A stretch of 64,000 bases of DNA from contig NZ_JAKJSD010000004.1 in assembly GCF_029029505.1 (NCBI RefSeq), forward strand, positions 186,001 to 250,000, written 5' to 3'. The notes under the pieces are model-generated. The model searched no databases and was not told the DNA's origin. It saw only the letters and a program-made list of their open reading frames with translations. This document shows positions 18,216 to 26,200 of the stretch, piece after piece. The DNA is from Ancylomarina sp. DW003. Its GTDB lineage: Bacteria; Bacteroidota; Bacteroidia; Bacteroidales; Marinifilaceae. Position 1 is the first letter of the stretch. Each line of letters begins with the position of its first letter. The position numbers and the translations under genes are program-made.

Positions 18216-18242
18216 TTCCCTCTTCATTTTGTGGAGAGGGAA
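18216..18242 (+). terminator. weak hairpin between citF and citXG
   Basis: Stem TTCCCTCT (18216-18223) with AGAGGGAA (18235-18242), then CTGTTTCTTTTTC. The T-tract is interrupted, so it probably lowers read-through or protects the citDEF mRNA 3' end, making the subunits more abundant than the CitXG enzyme. This is inference from structure and position. Confidence 0.45.
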
Positions 18243-18404
18243 CTGTTTCTTTTTCAGAAAGAAATAAACTGGTTTTTATACCAATTAAATTTCAAAAGGA
18301 GTCTTAAATAAAATTGAATAATTTTTAGCTAGATCAAGGTAAAAAAAGTAAAAGATATAGCTGAAAAGAAATATTTTATAAGATAGGTTTTGATGTTGAT
18401 TTGG

Positions 18405-18418
18405 TATTGTATACAATA
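18405..18418 (+). promoter_or_regulatory. perfect 14-bp palindrome before citXG, possible GntR-type operator
   Basis: TATTGTATACAATA is a perfect palindrome ending 12 nt before the chosen citXG start. Its TTGTATACAA core resembles operators of FadR/VanR-type GntR regulators. No copy was seen upstream of citD, so it would act on citXG-citC only. Confidence 0.35.
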
Positions 18419-18430
18419 CAAGCATTTGTC

Positions 18431-19843
18431 ATGATGACAGAGATGGACAAGTCGATAGAAGAATTGCTTTTGGCTAAAGATAGGCGAAGAGATTTGAGGT
18501 TACAGAAACTTGAAAAAGGCTGTATAACTCTGAGCTTTAATTTGAATATTCCAGGCTTGCCTAAGTCTAATGACAGTTTTCATACTTTCTTTTCAGTTTG
18601 TTTAAAAGAGCTGAAAAACTACCTCCTTGCACATCGTATTGTAATCAATGGTGATACCATTCATTGTGAGACAGATGCTGCTGGTGATTTCTTCCTTGCC
18701 GAGGTTATTGATTCTGATTACACGGCAATTCAAATAAAAAATCTTTGTGAAACATTTGAAACCAGTCATCCTGTTGGACGTCTTTTAGATGTTGATGTGG
18801 TTGATGAAAAGGGAGAGCCTGTTTCTTCCGGTAAAGCGAAGTTGTGCTTCTTTTGTAATAATGCACCTGCTATTTATTGTATGCGTAAACAAGCTCATGA
18901 TTATGCAGCTATGCGTATGAAAGTGGAGCTTGAAATCTCTAAATATCAGGAATCAAAGAAGAAGGAGTATGTTTGCAAACAACTGGCAATGTTGGCAACT
19001 CAATCTTTATTGCACGAAGTTGCTTTGGCACCTAAGCCGGGCTTGGTCGATCGTTTTGATGAGGGATCGCATACCGATATGGATTTCTCAACCTTTTTAA
19101 ATTCGACTGCTGCTCTATCAGTATCATTTCGAAAAATTGCCGATTTTGGTTATTCTTTTTCTGGTGATGATATCAAGGAAGCTCTACCTAAATTGAGATT
19201 AATTGGCTTGGAGATTGAGTCAGATATGTTTGCCGAAACGAACGGCGTTAATACACATAAAGGTGCTATTTTCCTTTTAGGCTTTTCAATTTTTGTATCA
19301 GCCTATTTGCTGTCGAGAGAATTATTTACAAATGAGAAGTTTATCTCAGTAATTCAGGATATGAATGGGGATTTGGTTGCTCGGGAGTTGGGTAAGAAGC
19401 TTTATATTGGAAAAGAGACTCATGGTGAGGAGTGTTATCGAAAATTTGGTAATAAAGGAAAGGGAATACGGGGTGAAATTCAAGCGGGTATGCCTTGTGT
19501 TTTTCAAAAAGCCTTGCCTGTATTGCATCAAAGCCTTGATAAAGAAGAAATATTAAATGATAGATTGCTGAATAAAGGTTTGACACAAGCTTTGTTGGCA
19601 ATTATTTCAGAAAATGACGACAGCAATATTCTTTATCGAAAAGGAGAAGAAGTTCTTCAGGAACTTAAAGATAAAGCATCAACCTGTTTGCTTAAATCTA
19701 AAAATAAGGAGTTCGAGTCGGTTTATAATGATTTGATCGCTTTTTGTAAAGAAAAAAGAATATCACCAGGAGGTTCTGCCGATTTATTGGCTGTGTCATA
19801 TTTCATGTATAGTGTGAACAGGCAATTGGTGAGTAATGATTAA
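18431..19843 (+). CDS. citXG: fused CitX-CitG: holo-citrate lyase synthase
   Basis: About 470 residues. The N-terminal third is CitX (transfers the phosphoribosyl-dephospho-CoA group to apo-CitD), with R-L-L-D-V-D-V-V-D-E-K-G-E near residue 120. The C-terminal part is CitG (makes the prosthetic group from dephospho-CoA and ATP), with A-P-K-P-G-L-V-D-R near residue 200 and G-V-N-T-H-K-G-A-I-F near 277. CitX and CitG are separate in Klebsiella and fused in several other bacteria. The frame runs open to a TTG at 18401, but that start would lie on the palindrome; ATG at 18431 (or 18434/18443) is more plausible. Confidence 0.9.
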   Translation: MMTEMDKSIEELLLAKDRRRDLRLQKLEKGCITLSFNLNIPGLPKSNDSFHTFFSVCLKELKNYLLAHRIVINGDTIHCETDAAGDFFLAEVIDSDYTAIQIKNLCETFETSHPVGRLLDVDVVDEKGEPVSSGKAKLCFFCNNAPAIYCMRKQAHDYAAMRMKVELEISKYQESKKKEYVCKQLAMLATQSLLHEVALAPKPGLVDRFDEGSHTDMDFSTFLNSTAALSVSFRKIADFGYSFSGDDIKEALPKLRLIGLEIESDMFAETNGVNTHKGAIFLLGFSIFVSAYLLSRELFTNEKFISVIQDMNGDLVARELGKKLYIGKETHGEECYRKFGNKGKGIRGEIQAGMPCVFQKALPVLHQSLDKEEILNDRLLNKGLTQALLAIISENDDSNILYRKGEEVLQELKDKASTCLLKSKNKEFESVYNDLIAFCKEKRISPGGSADLLAVSYFMYSVNRQLVSND

Positions 19844-19896
19844 TTTCAGTTTTAATAATTAGAATAAAATCCCTTAGTGGATAATACGATATAATA

Positions 19897-20970
19897 ATGG
19901 GCGTAGAAAATACTGATTACAGAGAAGAATCGTTGGATTTGAAAAACCCTTTTGATGTCAAATTGCTATCAGAGTTCTTGAGTGATTTGGGCTTCGAATA
20001 CATTCCTGAGGATGTAGATTATTCCATGATACTTTATAATTTGAATGATGAAGTTATTGGAACCGGATCGTATAAAGGACGTGTCTTAAAGTATGTGGCA
20101 GTTGCTCCAAAGTTTAGAGAGGGAGCAGCTTTTGCTCAGATTGTTACTCATTTAATTGATATTGTAATCAAAAAGCACAATCATATTTTTGTGTATACTA
20201 AGCCTCGAAACTTAATGGTGTTTAAAGGTCTTGGTTTTACCGAAATTGCAACTGCAGAACCACTATTTTCAGTACTTGAATTTGGCTACGAAAATATCAA
20301 AACCTATCAGAATTACTTGCGTTCGGTTAAGCAAGATGTGAATGTCGGAGATATCGCAGCTGTGGTTGTAAATTGTAATCCATTTACTAATGGGCATAAA
20401 TATCTGATTGAAAAAGCTTGTCGAGAAAATCGGGTTGTTTATCTTTTTATTGTTGAGGAAGATCGATCCTCATTTAATTTTACAACCCGTTGGCGGTTGA
20501 TTAAAGAAGAGTTAGGTCATATCGATAATTTAGTGATGGTAAAGGGCGGAAACTATGTGGTTTCTGGGACTATTTTCCCATCTTACTTCCTTAAGCAAGA
20601 GAAGGAATCAGATATTGCAGCTTGCCAAGCAGAATTGGATGTGATTACTTTTATGAGATATATCGTACCGATTTTTAATATTACTCGACGGTATGTTGGG
20701 ACGGAAATGTATTCTCCGGTTACACAAGCTTATAACGAGGCGATGATAAAGCATTTGCCTCCTAATGGAGTTGAACTTATCGAAATCCCACGAATTGCGA
20801 GTGGTTCAAAAGATAATTACATTTCTGCTTCAAAAGTTAGGCAAGCTATTCGTGAAGATAAATTGGATGCAGTTATTGATTTTCTACCAACATCTACCAG
20901 AAGGTATTTGCTTTCAGAAGATTCTGCTCATGTAAGAGCAAAGATTAAATCGAAAGTAACAAGACATTAA
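19897..20970 (+). CDS. citC: [citrate (pro-3S)-lyase] ligase
   Basis: 357 residues, the normal CitC length. It acetylates the prosthetic group of citrate lyase with acetate and ATP, switching the enzyme on. The N-terminal ~125 residues are a GNAT-like domain (V-A-V-A-P-K-F-R-E-G). The nucleotidyltransferase domain follows with N-P-F-T-N-G-H-K-Y-L near residue 165 (HxGH-type site) and I-S-A-S-K-V-R near residue 315 (ISxSxxR-type site). Last gene of the cit cluster; the repeat of an S23 cassette begins at its stop codon. Confidence 0.95.
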   Translation: MGVENTDYREESLDLKNPFDVKLLSEFLSDLGFEYIPEDVDYSMILYNLNDEVIGTGSYKGRVLKYVAVAPKFREGAAFAQIVTHLIDIVIKKHNHIFVYTKPRNLMVFKGLGFTEIATAEPLFSVLEFGYENIKTYQNYLRSVKQDVNVGDIAAVVVNCNPFTNGHKYLIEKACRENRVVYLFIVEEDRSSFNFTTRWRLIKEELGHIDNLVMVKGGNYVVSGTIFPSYFLKQEKESDIAACQAELDVITFMRYIVPIFNITRRYVGTEMYSPVTQAYNEAMIKHLPPNGVELIEIPRIASGSKDNYISASKVRQAIREDKLDAVIDFLPTSTRRYLLSEDSAHVRAKIKSKVTRH

Positions 20971-21489
20971 AGTTCAAATGTCTAAAAAGTCGAAAAGTAA
21001 AAAGGTCGAAAAAGTTGGTTCTCCTTCGTCATGGAATTGACTTTGGTGAAGGAGGAAAGTCATTAAGTTGAAAAATATTACTTTCTAAGATGTTTCATTA
21101 AATTAGTAATACTTCCAGCTATTAAGCTGCATTTGTTTTTTAAGTCACTTGCTTGTTTTGTATCAATGTAATTCAAATCTTCGGCTAAATATAACATACT
21201 TCTAACTTCGCCACAAGAAGATTTAGCTATATCTAAAAATCTATTAAACTCAGCATCTGAATTTCTTTCAAACCCCTCCGCAATGTTATTCATGATTGAA
21301 ACTGACGCACGTTGAATTTGATCTTTAAAACCATAATCTCTTACACCATTCATTTGTTTATAAATGACCACAATAAGAAGTCTGGATTCTTGCCAAATTT
21401 TTAAATCTTCAAACCTATTTATTTTTGTCATTGTTTCACTTTTATGTTTCACCTTTCTACTTTTTGACCTTTAGACTTTTTTCGACCTT
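20971..21489. mobile_element. S23 cassette A: four-helix bundle gene with inverted flanking repeats
   Basis: From the citC stop to the end of the flavoprotein gene. The plus-strand left flank reads as repeats of AAAAGTCGAAAAGTAAAAAGG (20981-21007); the right flank (21450-21489) carries the same kind of repeat inverted (minus strand AAGGTCGAAAAAAGTCTAAA). Between them is one small gene. The same arrangement recurs at 62179-62625. No transposase is present, so mobility is inferred from structure and recurrence only. Confidence 0.45.
21078..21431 (-). CDS. S23-type four-helix bundle protein (copy A)
   Basis: 117 residues from the ATG at 21431; a further ATG at 21452 would add seven residues coded by the flanking repeat and is less likely. 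It begins with F-E-D-L-K-I-W-Q-E-S and has I-Q-R-A-S-x-S-I-M-N-N-I-A-E-G-F near residue 45, the signature of the S23/IVP family, first seen in intervening sequences of 23S rRNA in Leptospira and related in fold to the Avd accessory protein. The function is unknown; basic charge suggests nucleic-acid binding. Copy C at 62229 is a close paralogue, about two thirds identical by eye. No rRNA or reverse transcriptase is nearby. Confidence 0.85.
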   Translation of the reverse strand: MTKINRFEDLKIWQESRLLIVVIYKQMNGVRDYGFKDQIQRASVSIMNNIAEGFERNSDAEFNRFLDIAKSSCGEVRSMLYLAEDLNYIDTKQASDLKNKCSLIAGSITNLMKHLRK

Positions 21490-22974
21490 ACTATCCGGTT
21501 TCCAAGATTCTAATTTGATAAAATCAGGGAATGCTTGAGGTTTGTATATCGATTTTCCTTCAAACACACGCAGGCATTCCTGCACACCTTCAGATATGCT
21601 TGGGTGAGGATGTACATTCTTTCGAATATCCTTGAGAGTCCCTTTTTGACTAATTTGGTAAGCAATTGATGTGATGAGTGTTGAAGCTTGAGGTCCGGCA
21701 GCTCGCATACCCAATATGCGGTTTTCACCATCATCGCTAACTATTATCTTAACAAATCCATCGCTGGCTCTCATGGCAATAGCTCTGTTGATAAGAGAAT
21801 TAGAGTAAGTAGCTACTTTGTACGGGATATTTTGGCTTTTACATGCTTTTTCGTTTAAGCCAACTGCAGCAACTGCTGGCTTAAAGAACATGAGAGTTGA
21901 CATATTGGAGTAATCCAGAGGGAATTCTAAATTGCCATATAGGGCTTCAACAATAAAACGACCTTGCAACTCACCAACAGAGTAGAGTTGAGCATGTCCC
22001 GATACATCACCCGCGGCAAAAATATTACAGGATTTAAAATTGTCAATTGCACAAGCTTCATTGATATCCAAATAGCCTCTTTCTGTAGTTTTGATATTAA
22101 CGTTTTCCAGGCCTAAATTATCAAGGTTTGGAATACGACCTACTGCTACAACGGCAACATCCACTTCAATTACTTTTGAATGCCCATCCTGATAATCGAG
22201 AACAACCTCTAAGCAATCAGATCGTTTTCTAATGGTTCTAAGATTTGCTGTGTGATGAATAATAACGCCATTTTTTTCAAGTCCCTTTGATACAAAATCG
22301 CTCACATCATCATCCTCGTAAGGGATTACTTTGTGTTGGCGATCAAGCAAATGAACTTCTGTTTGATTGTAATTGGAAAAAATAGTGGCATATTCACAAC
22401 CAATAATACCCGAGCCGATAATGATCATTCGTTCAGGGAATTCTTTTAGATTCATAATTCCATCTGAATCGATAATTCGTTCCTGGTCAATTTCAATATC
22501 CGGCATTTTTCGTGGTCGGGCACCAGTTGCGATAATTATATTATCACCGGTGATTCTTTCTTTTGTACCATTTTTATCAATTTCAATGGTGTGAGAATCT
22601 ACAAAATTGGCCCAACCATACTTTAAGCACATGCTTCCATGCGTATCAGTTGATTCAGAGAAAGTCTCAATTTGAGAGAGCATTTGAAGCTGTTTTTGTT
22701 TGGCAGCTTGTATAATTGTTTTTTGAACTTGTTTGTAGTCAGCAAATAGGCCTGAAGCCCGATACCCTCTATTAACGGAAGAGGCAATGTTAAAATCTTT
22801 TGATAACTCCCACATGGTTTTAGAAGTAAGTGCACCATTCATAATTCCGGCACCTCCCAGGTGGTTTGCTTCTATAATACAGACAGATTTTTTGAAATCT
22901 ATGGCACGCGTTGCTGCAGAATATCCAGCGGGGCCACTACCTATTACAATAAGATCGTATTTTTCTTGACTCAT
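21457..22974 (-). CDS. Lpd/SthA-like FAD-NAD(P) oxidoreductase lacking the redox-active cysteines
   Basis: 505 residues in the dihydrolipoamide dehydrogenase / soluble transhydrogenase family. The FAD-binding G-S-G-P-A-G-Y sits at residues 12-18, an NAD-binding G-S-G-I-I-G-C near 190, the second FAD motif I-F-A-A-G-D-V near 320, and the interface H-P-H-P-S-I-S-E near 465. Where the family has the C-x4-C disulfide this protein has G-G-A-G-I-M-N-G-A-L-T-S-K-T, with no Cys. It therefore cannot work as a normal disulfide reductase; a direct hydride transfer role (transhydrogenase, quinone or diaphorase activity) is possible. The last 10 residues (V-E-K-S-L-K-V-K-K) are read from the S23 cassette's repeat. 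Confidence 0.85.
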   Translation of the reverse strand: MSQEKYDLIVIGSGPAGYSAATRAIDFKKSVCIIEANHLGGAGIMNGALTSKTMWELSKDFNIASSVNRGYRASGLFADYKQVQKTIIQAAKQKQLQMLSQIETFSESTDTHGSMCLKYGWANFVDSHTIEIDKNGTKERITGDNIIIATGARPRKMPDIEIDQERIIDSDGIMNLKEFPERMIIIGSGIIGCEYATIFSNYNQTEVHLLDRQHKVIPYEDDDVSDFVSKGLEKNGVIIHHTANLRTIRKRSDCLEVVLDYQDGHSKVIEVDVAVVAVGRIPNLDNLGLENVNIKTTERGYLDINEACAIDNFKSCNIFAAGDVSGHAQLYSVGELQGRFIVEALYGNLEFPLDYSNMSTLMFFKPAVAAVGLNEKACKSQNIPYKVATYSNSLINRAIAMRASDGFVKIIVSDDGENRILGMRAAGPQASTLITSIAYQISQKGTLKDIRKNVHPHPSISEGVQECLRVFEGKSIYKPQAFPDFIKLESWKPDSKVEKSLKVKK

Positions 22975-23222
22975 ATTTTAATGTCTCGGTTCTTGTAGAA
23001 ATTCGGATTCTTTATTCTCTTATTTTGCAAGCATGAAGATAGGAATTATCAATCAATAAAAATGCAAAGGCTAAAGGAAAATCAAGGATAAAGTGTAAAG
23101 GCTAAGTTTAAAATATTGTTTCATGGAATTGTCGAAAATTATTGAGGGAAATGCTCTGGAAAAAAAAGAATGAATTCACGGTGTTGTTGTATTCTCTCTT
23201 TATTCTTGGATGTTTTTATCCC

Positions 23223-23879
23223 TTAGTAATCAATTTTACCCTCTTTTAATTTTTGTAAGGTGTGTTTGAATAGAATTTTATGTAGGAGTTTAGCTTCTTT
23301 TAAGTTATCCGAAGTAATTTCGTCTTCAGATTCTATAAAGTTGGCTGTATCTAGGAGAAATTCATCATCTCTTAGGTTAGGATAATCTTGTTCTATATCG
23401 TAAATATCAGAAAACTGCATAAAAGGGAGTCGGGTCAATACGGCTTTGCGTTGCTCATTATAAGTTTCTCTGTCAGCCGCTTTTTCATTCGCATAATAGA
23501 ATTCTTGCAAACTGTCTACAAAAAAGTCATCAAAACTCTTTAGAAGTATGATTCTGTCTTTTCTGATTCGAAATATTTCGCAAAGGTCAACTTCAGACAT
23601 TTGCTCCTCATTGTGAATACCTTTTGATAAAAAAAGATAAGCTAGCAGGACTAAGCCAATACTTTTTTCTTCGTCATCAATCAAGTCAAGATGAAGCATG
23701 AGTAGTAAGCTTTTACCCAATTGGGAAATTTGGCTACTTTCCCAAAGTAAAAAAGGTTCTGTTTTTAGTGTAGAATATATTTTTCTTAATTGCTCGTTAC
23801 AGGCTCTTGTTTTTCCATTTTGTCCTAATTCCAAGGCTTGTAATACGATATCTTGAAGTTCTTCACTAGTCATACTCAT
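23223..23879 (-). CDS. acidic helical protein of unknown function
   Basis: 218 residues, no signal peptide or membrane segment, rich in Glu/Asp and Leu, predicted all-helical. The middle part reads D-L-C-E-I-F-R-I-R-K-D-R-I-I-L-L-K-S-F and the C-terminus L-K-E-G-K-I-D-Y. I do not recognise a family. It stands alone between the flavoprotein and pyrI, with a fair promoter match 52 nt upstream, so it is likely a real cytoplasmic protein. Confidence 0.65.
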   Translation of the reverse strand: MSMTSEELQDIVLQALELGQNGKTRACNEQLRKIYSTLKTEPFLLWESSQISQLGKSLLLMLHLDLIDDEEKSIGLVLLAYLFLSKGIHNEEQMSEVDLCEIFRIRKDRIILLKSFDDFFVDSLQEFYYANEKAADRETYNEQRKAVLTRLPFMQFSDIYDIEQDYPNLRDDEFLLDTANFIESEDEITSDNLKEAKLLHKILFKHTLQKLKEGKIDY

Positions 23880-23930
23880 TTTGTTTCTTAGTATTAGGTG
23901 TAGCTAATATCTGGTTCTGATTTTCTGCCG

Positions 23931-23938
23931 CAAAGGTA
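23931..23938 (-). promoter_or_regulatory. candidate -7 element for the 218-residue protein gene
   Basis: Minus-strand TACCTTTG matches TAnnTTTG, 52 nt before the ATG. The -33 region is occupied by repetitive sequence (GAATTACGAATTAGAAATTA) with no TTG. Confidence 0.4.
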
Positions 23939-24015
23939 AAAAAAAGGAATGATGAGTTATGAATTACGAATTAGAAATTACGAATGACTGACAACTTATA
24001 TCAGAGTAAGGATAA

Positions 24016-24075
24016 TCAGCTACCAGCACTTCGACTCTACCCAGTGATCATTGGTTATTCACCAATGACAGCTGA
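24016..24075. repeat. 60-bp imperfect palindromic element
   Basis: Outer arms TCAGCT (24016-24021) and AGCTGA (24070-24075) enclose an inner hairpin ATTGGT-TATTC-ACCAAT. It lies in the 332-nt gap before pyrI with other repeats and looks like a miniature inverted-repeat element; only one copy was found in the window. Confidence 0.35.
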
Positions 24076-24107
24076 TCTTGTGAGCTTGAAGTAATTAGTT
24101 GAGTTAA

Positions 24108-24146
24108 TTTTAAAATTTGTGTAAATCTGAGTAATCTGTGGTTGAA
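24108..24146. repeat. solo end of the CCACAGATT repeat family
   Basis: TTTGTGTAAATCTGAGTAAT followed by CTGTGGTT is the same sequence that closes the GxxExxY cassettes at 59056-59080 and 61084-61110. Here no gene accompanies it, so it is a relic or a gene-less copy. Confidence 0.6.
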
Positions 24147-24158
24147 TGTCTTTTGAAT

Positions 24159-24191
24159 AGAAAAGGAGCTCCTCATTGGAACTCCTTTTCT
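24159..24191 (-). terminator. terminator after pyrBI
   Basis: A 10-bp perfect stem AGAAAAGGAG (24159-24168) with CTCCTTTTCT (24182-24191), 20 nt downstream of the pyrI stop on the minus strand. Confidence 0.7.
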
Positions 24192-24211
24192 GGACATATC
24201 TTCTGCTCAGA

Positions 24212-24670
24212 TTACTTGATACGAATATTCTTTTCGTCGGTAATTTTTTCACAATAGTGACATTTCAAAGTAATTGGAGATGGGTTTACAACCTTAAATT
24301 TTGTATAAACTTCCTCTACATTAGTGATGCATTTAGGGTTCATACATTTTACGATACCTTCAACTTTATTTGGAGCTTCCACAACTCTTTTTTCCACAAC
24401 TTGATAGTCTCTGATAATATTTAACTTGGCATTTGGTGTGATTAATGAAATTTTGTTAATCTCATCATCCTCAAAGAATTTCTCTGATATTTTGATGATA
24501 CCTTTCTTACCAAGCATATCGCTTTTGTAGTTGTTTCCTATGGTAACGGAAGTTGGACATTTATCCAACTCAAGAATGTTGATTACTTTAAAAAGGAGTT
24601 CGGCAGGAATATGATCGATAACTGTACCGTTCTTAATCGCTCTAACCTGAAGTTCTTTTTTCTTAGTCAT
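24212..24670 (-). CDS. pyrI: aspartate carbamoyltransferase regulatory subunit
   Basis: 152 residues, same length as the E. coli PyrI. The N-terminal allosteric domain (K-N-G-T-V-I-D-H-I near residue 13) binds CTP/ATP; the C-terminal zinc domain has all four ligands, Cys109, Cys114, Cys137 and Cys140. It joins catalytic PyrB trimers into the regulated dodecamer that commits carbamoyl phosphate to pyrimidine synthesis. It lies 73 nt after pyrB in the same operon, with a terminator behind it. Confidence 0.95.
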   Translation of the reverse strand: MTKKKELQVRAIKNGTVIDHIPAELLFKVINILELDKCPTSVTIGNNYKSDMLGKKGIIKISEKFFEDDEINKISLITPNAKLNIIRDYQVVEKRVVEAPNKVEGIVKCMNPKCITNVEEVYTKFKVVNPSPITLKCHYCEKITDEKNIRIK

Positions 24671-24743
24671 ATCTTAATGTGTTTTAAGTCTTAAAAATAG
24701 AAATTAAAATTCCCAATTTTATGGGATGCGCCATAGATGGTTT

Positions 24744-25649
24744 TTATAAATCTAGTGCTTTGGCAATAATAGCCTGTCTTGCAAAAACACCATTTAAAGC
24801 TTGTTCAAAATAGTAGGCTTTGGGGTTTGCATCCACATCTACAGCAATTTCGTTGACTCTTGGTAGCGGGTGAAGAATACGTAGATTATCTCTGGTGTCT
24901 TTTAGCATATCATTTTTAAGAATATATACATTTTTAACTTTTTCATATTCCAGAGGATCAGCAAAACGCTCACGCTGAACACGTGTCATATAAAGAATGT
25001 CAGCATCATTAATGATCGAGTTGAATTCGGTATGTTCTTGGTATTTAATATTGTTTTTATCCATGAAGATTTTGTACGCTCTTGGAATCTCTAATTCCTT
25101 GGGTGCAATAAAATGGAAGGTTGGGTTAAAGTGCGAAAGAGCCATTAGTAATGAATGAACTGTTCTGCCATACTTCAAATCACCTACCATGAAAATGTTC
25201 AGATTTTCAAGCGTACCTTGCGTCTTTTGAATAGAGTAAAGATCGAGCATGGTTTGAGTAGGGTGCTGGTTGGCACCATCACCAGCATTAATTACAGGAA
25301 CGTCTGATACTTCAGAGGCGTAGCGAGCCGAACCTTCAATTGGATGACGCATAACGATTAGATCCGAATAGTTACTAACCATTTTAATCGTATCATTTAA
25401 TGTTTCTCCTTTGGTGGTACTTGATGACGAGGCATCGGTAAAACCAACAATTTTACCCCCCATACGACTTATAGCTGTTTCAAAACTGAGGCGAGTTCTT
25501 GTTGATGGCTCAAAAAATAAAGATGAAACAACTTTGCCTTCAAGCATGTTGGAGTTGGGATTCTTTTCAAATTCTGCTGCTTTGGCAAGCACTTCCAAAA
25601 TTTCTTCTTTGGTGTAGTCGTCGATAGACACTAAGCTTTTGTTATCCAT
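24744..25649 (-). CDS. pyrB: aspartate carbamoyltransferase catalytic subunit
   Basis: 301 residues. Carbamoyl phosphate binding motif S-T-R-T-R at residues 49-53, K-G-E-T-L-N-D in the mobile 80s loop, H-P-T-Q-T-M-L-D near residue 130 and H-P-L-P-R near residue 260. It condenses carbamoyl phosphate and aspartate, the second step of pyrimidine synthesis. Its ATG comes 3 nt after the stop of an 81-codon leader reading frame that crosses an intrinsic terminator, so expression is probably tuned by attenuation to UTP supply. Confidence 0.96.
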   Translation of the reverse strand: MDNKSLVSIDDYTKEEILEVLAKAAEFEKNPNSNMLEGKVVSSLFFEPSTRTRLSFETAISRMGGKIVGFTDASSSSTTKGETLNDTIKMVSNYSDLIVMRHPIEGSARYASEVSDVPVINAGDGANQHPTQTMLDLYSIQKTQGTLENLNIFMVGDLKYGRTVHSLLMALSHFNPTFHFIAPKELEIPRAYKIFMDKNNIKYQEHTEFNSIINDADILYMTRVQRERFADPLEYEKVKNVYILKNDMLKDTRDNLRILHPLPRVNEIAVDVDANPKAYYFEQALNGVFARQAIIAKALDL

Positions 25650-25652
25650 TTC

Positions 25653-25898
25653 TTAATTTTTAGAATTTGTATATAATGGTTGTTTTAATATCAAAAAAAA
25701 ACCAACAATTGTCGATGAAATAGACAATGTTGGTTTTAGTAAAAAGTATAGTAAGTGAGATTTGAGACCTGAATCACAGGCTTTTCGTCTCAAGAGTAAA
25801 TCAAATGGGGAAAAGTAATATTGAAAATAGGAATCGCAAAAGTGAAGATTTTCACTTTTAAAGAATTGTGATCTAGATTGAATAATTGCGTGTTCCAT
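25653..25898 (-). CDS. putative pyrBI leader peptide
   Basis: An 81-codon frame from the ATG at 25898 to a stop at 25653, just before pyrB. It passes through two hairpins and the U-rich stretch and then reads right through the terminator stem and its nine U. In E. coli the pyrL leader frame (44 codons) does the same: when UTP is low, RNA polymerase pauses in the U-rich leader, the ribosome catches up and prevents the terminator. The leader is rich in Phe/Leu/Tyr (UUU/UUA codons), as expected from a pausing tract rather than from a functional protein. The ATG lies only about 6 nt after the predicted start of transcription, so it may be read from a nearly leaderless mRNA. Confidence 0.55.
   Translation of the reverse strand: MEHAIIQSRSQFFKSENLHFCDSYFQYYFSPFDLLLRRKACDSGLKSHLLYFLLKPTLSISSTIVGFFLILKQPLYTNSKN
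25693..25737 (-). terminator. pyrBI attenuator (intrinsic terminator in the leader)
   Basis: On the minus strand a stem of about 15 bp (25737-25723 pairing with 25713-25698, one bulged base, nine-base loop) is followed by nine U, 44 nt before the pyrB ATG. Upstream hairpins at 25838-25859 (AAAAGTGAA/TTCACTTTT) and 25762-25793 (TTGAGA/TCTCAA with inner CCTG/CAGG), each followed by U-rich RNA, are candidate pause sites. Confidence 0.75.
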
Positions 25899-25907
25899 TC
25901 TAGGCTA

Positions 25908-25940
25908 CAAAGATAGAGATAAAGAAAGGATATAATCAAA
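25908..25940 (-). promoter_or_regulatory. pyrBI promoter
   Basis: Minus-strand TTTG (25940-25937), 21-nt spacer, TATCTTTG (25915-25908): an almost ideal Bacteroidota vegetative promoter. Transcription should start near 25904. Confidence 0.75.
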
Positions 25941-26200
25941 TTTCAAAGAGCTTATTTTTATCAAAGATCTTTTGTGTCTGATATTCAGCGTTTATGGTCG
26001 CTTAAACTGGAGTAAGGATAAAGGTTGAAGTGGAAAAAAGATTAACCATTAACAAACTTGCGAGTAAATTCGTACAAATTTAAAGATGACAAATCGCTGA
26101 TGGACACTAATTAACTTTATCCTTCTTTATCCGCCGTAGCAGTTTTCTGCGAAGGAGGCCTTTACTCTTTTTTTTTACTTTATCCTTCCCGTAGGGTAAC

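Noticed and set aside
20971-21489. Diversity-generating retroelement or 23S rRNA intervening sequence, suggested by the S23/Avd-like protein
   Set aside because: No reverse transcriptase, variable/template repeat or rRNA sequence is present anywhere in the window.
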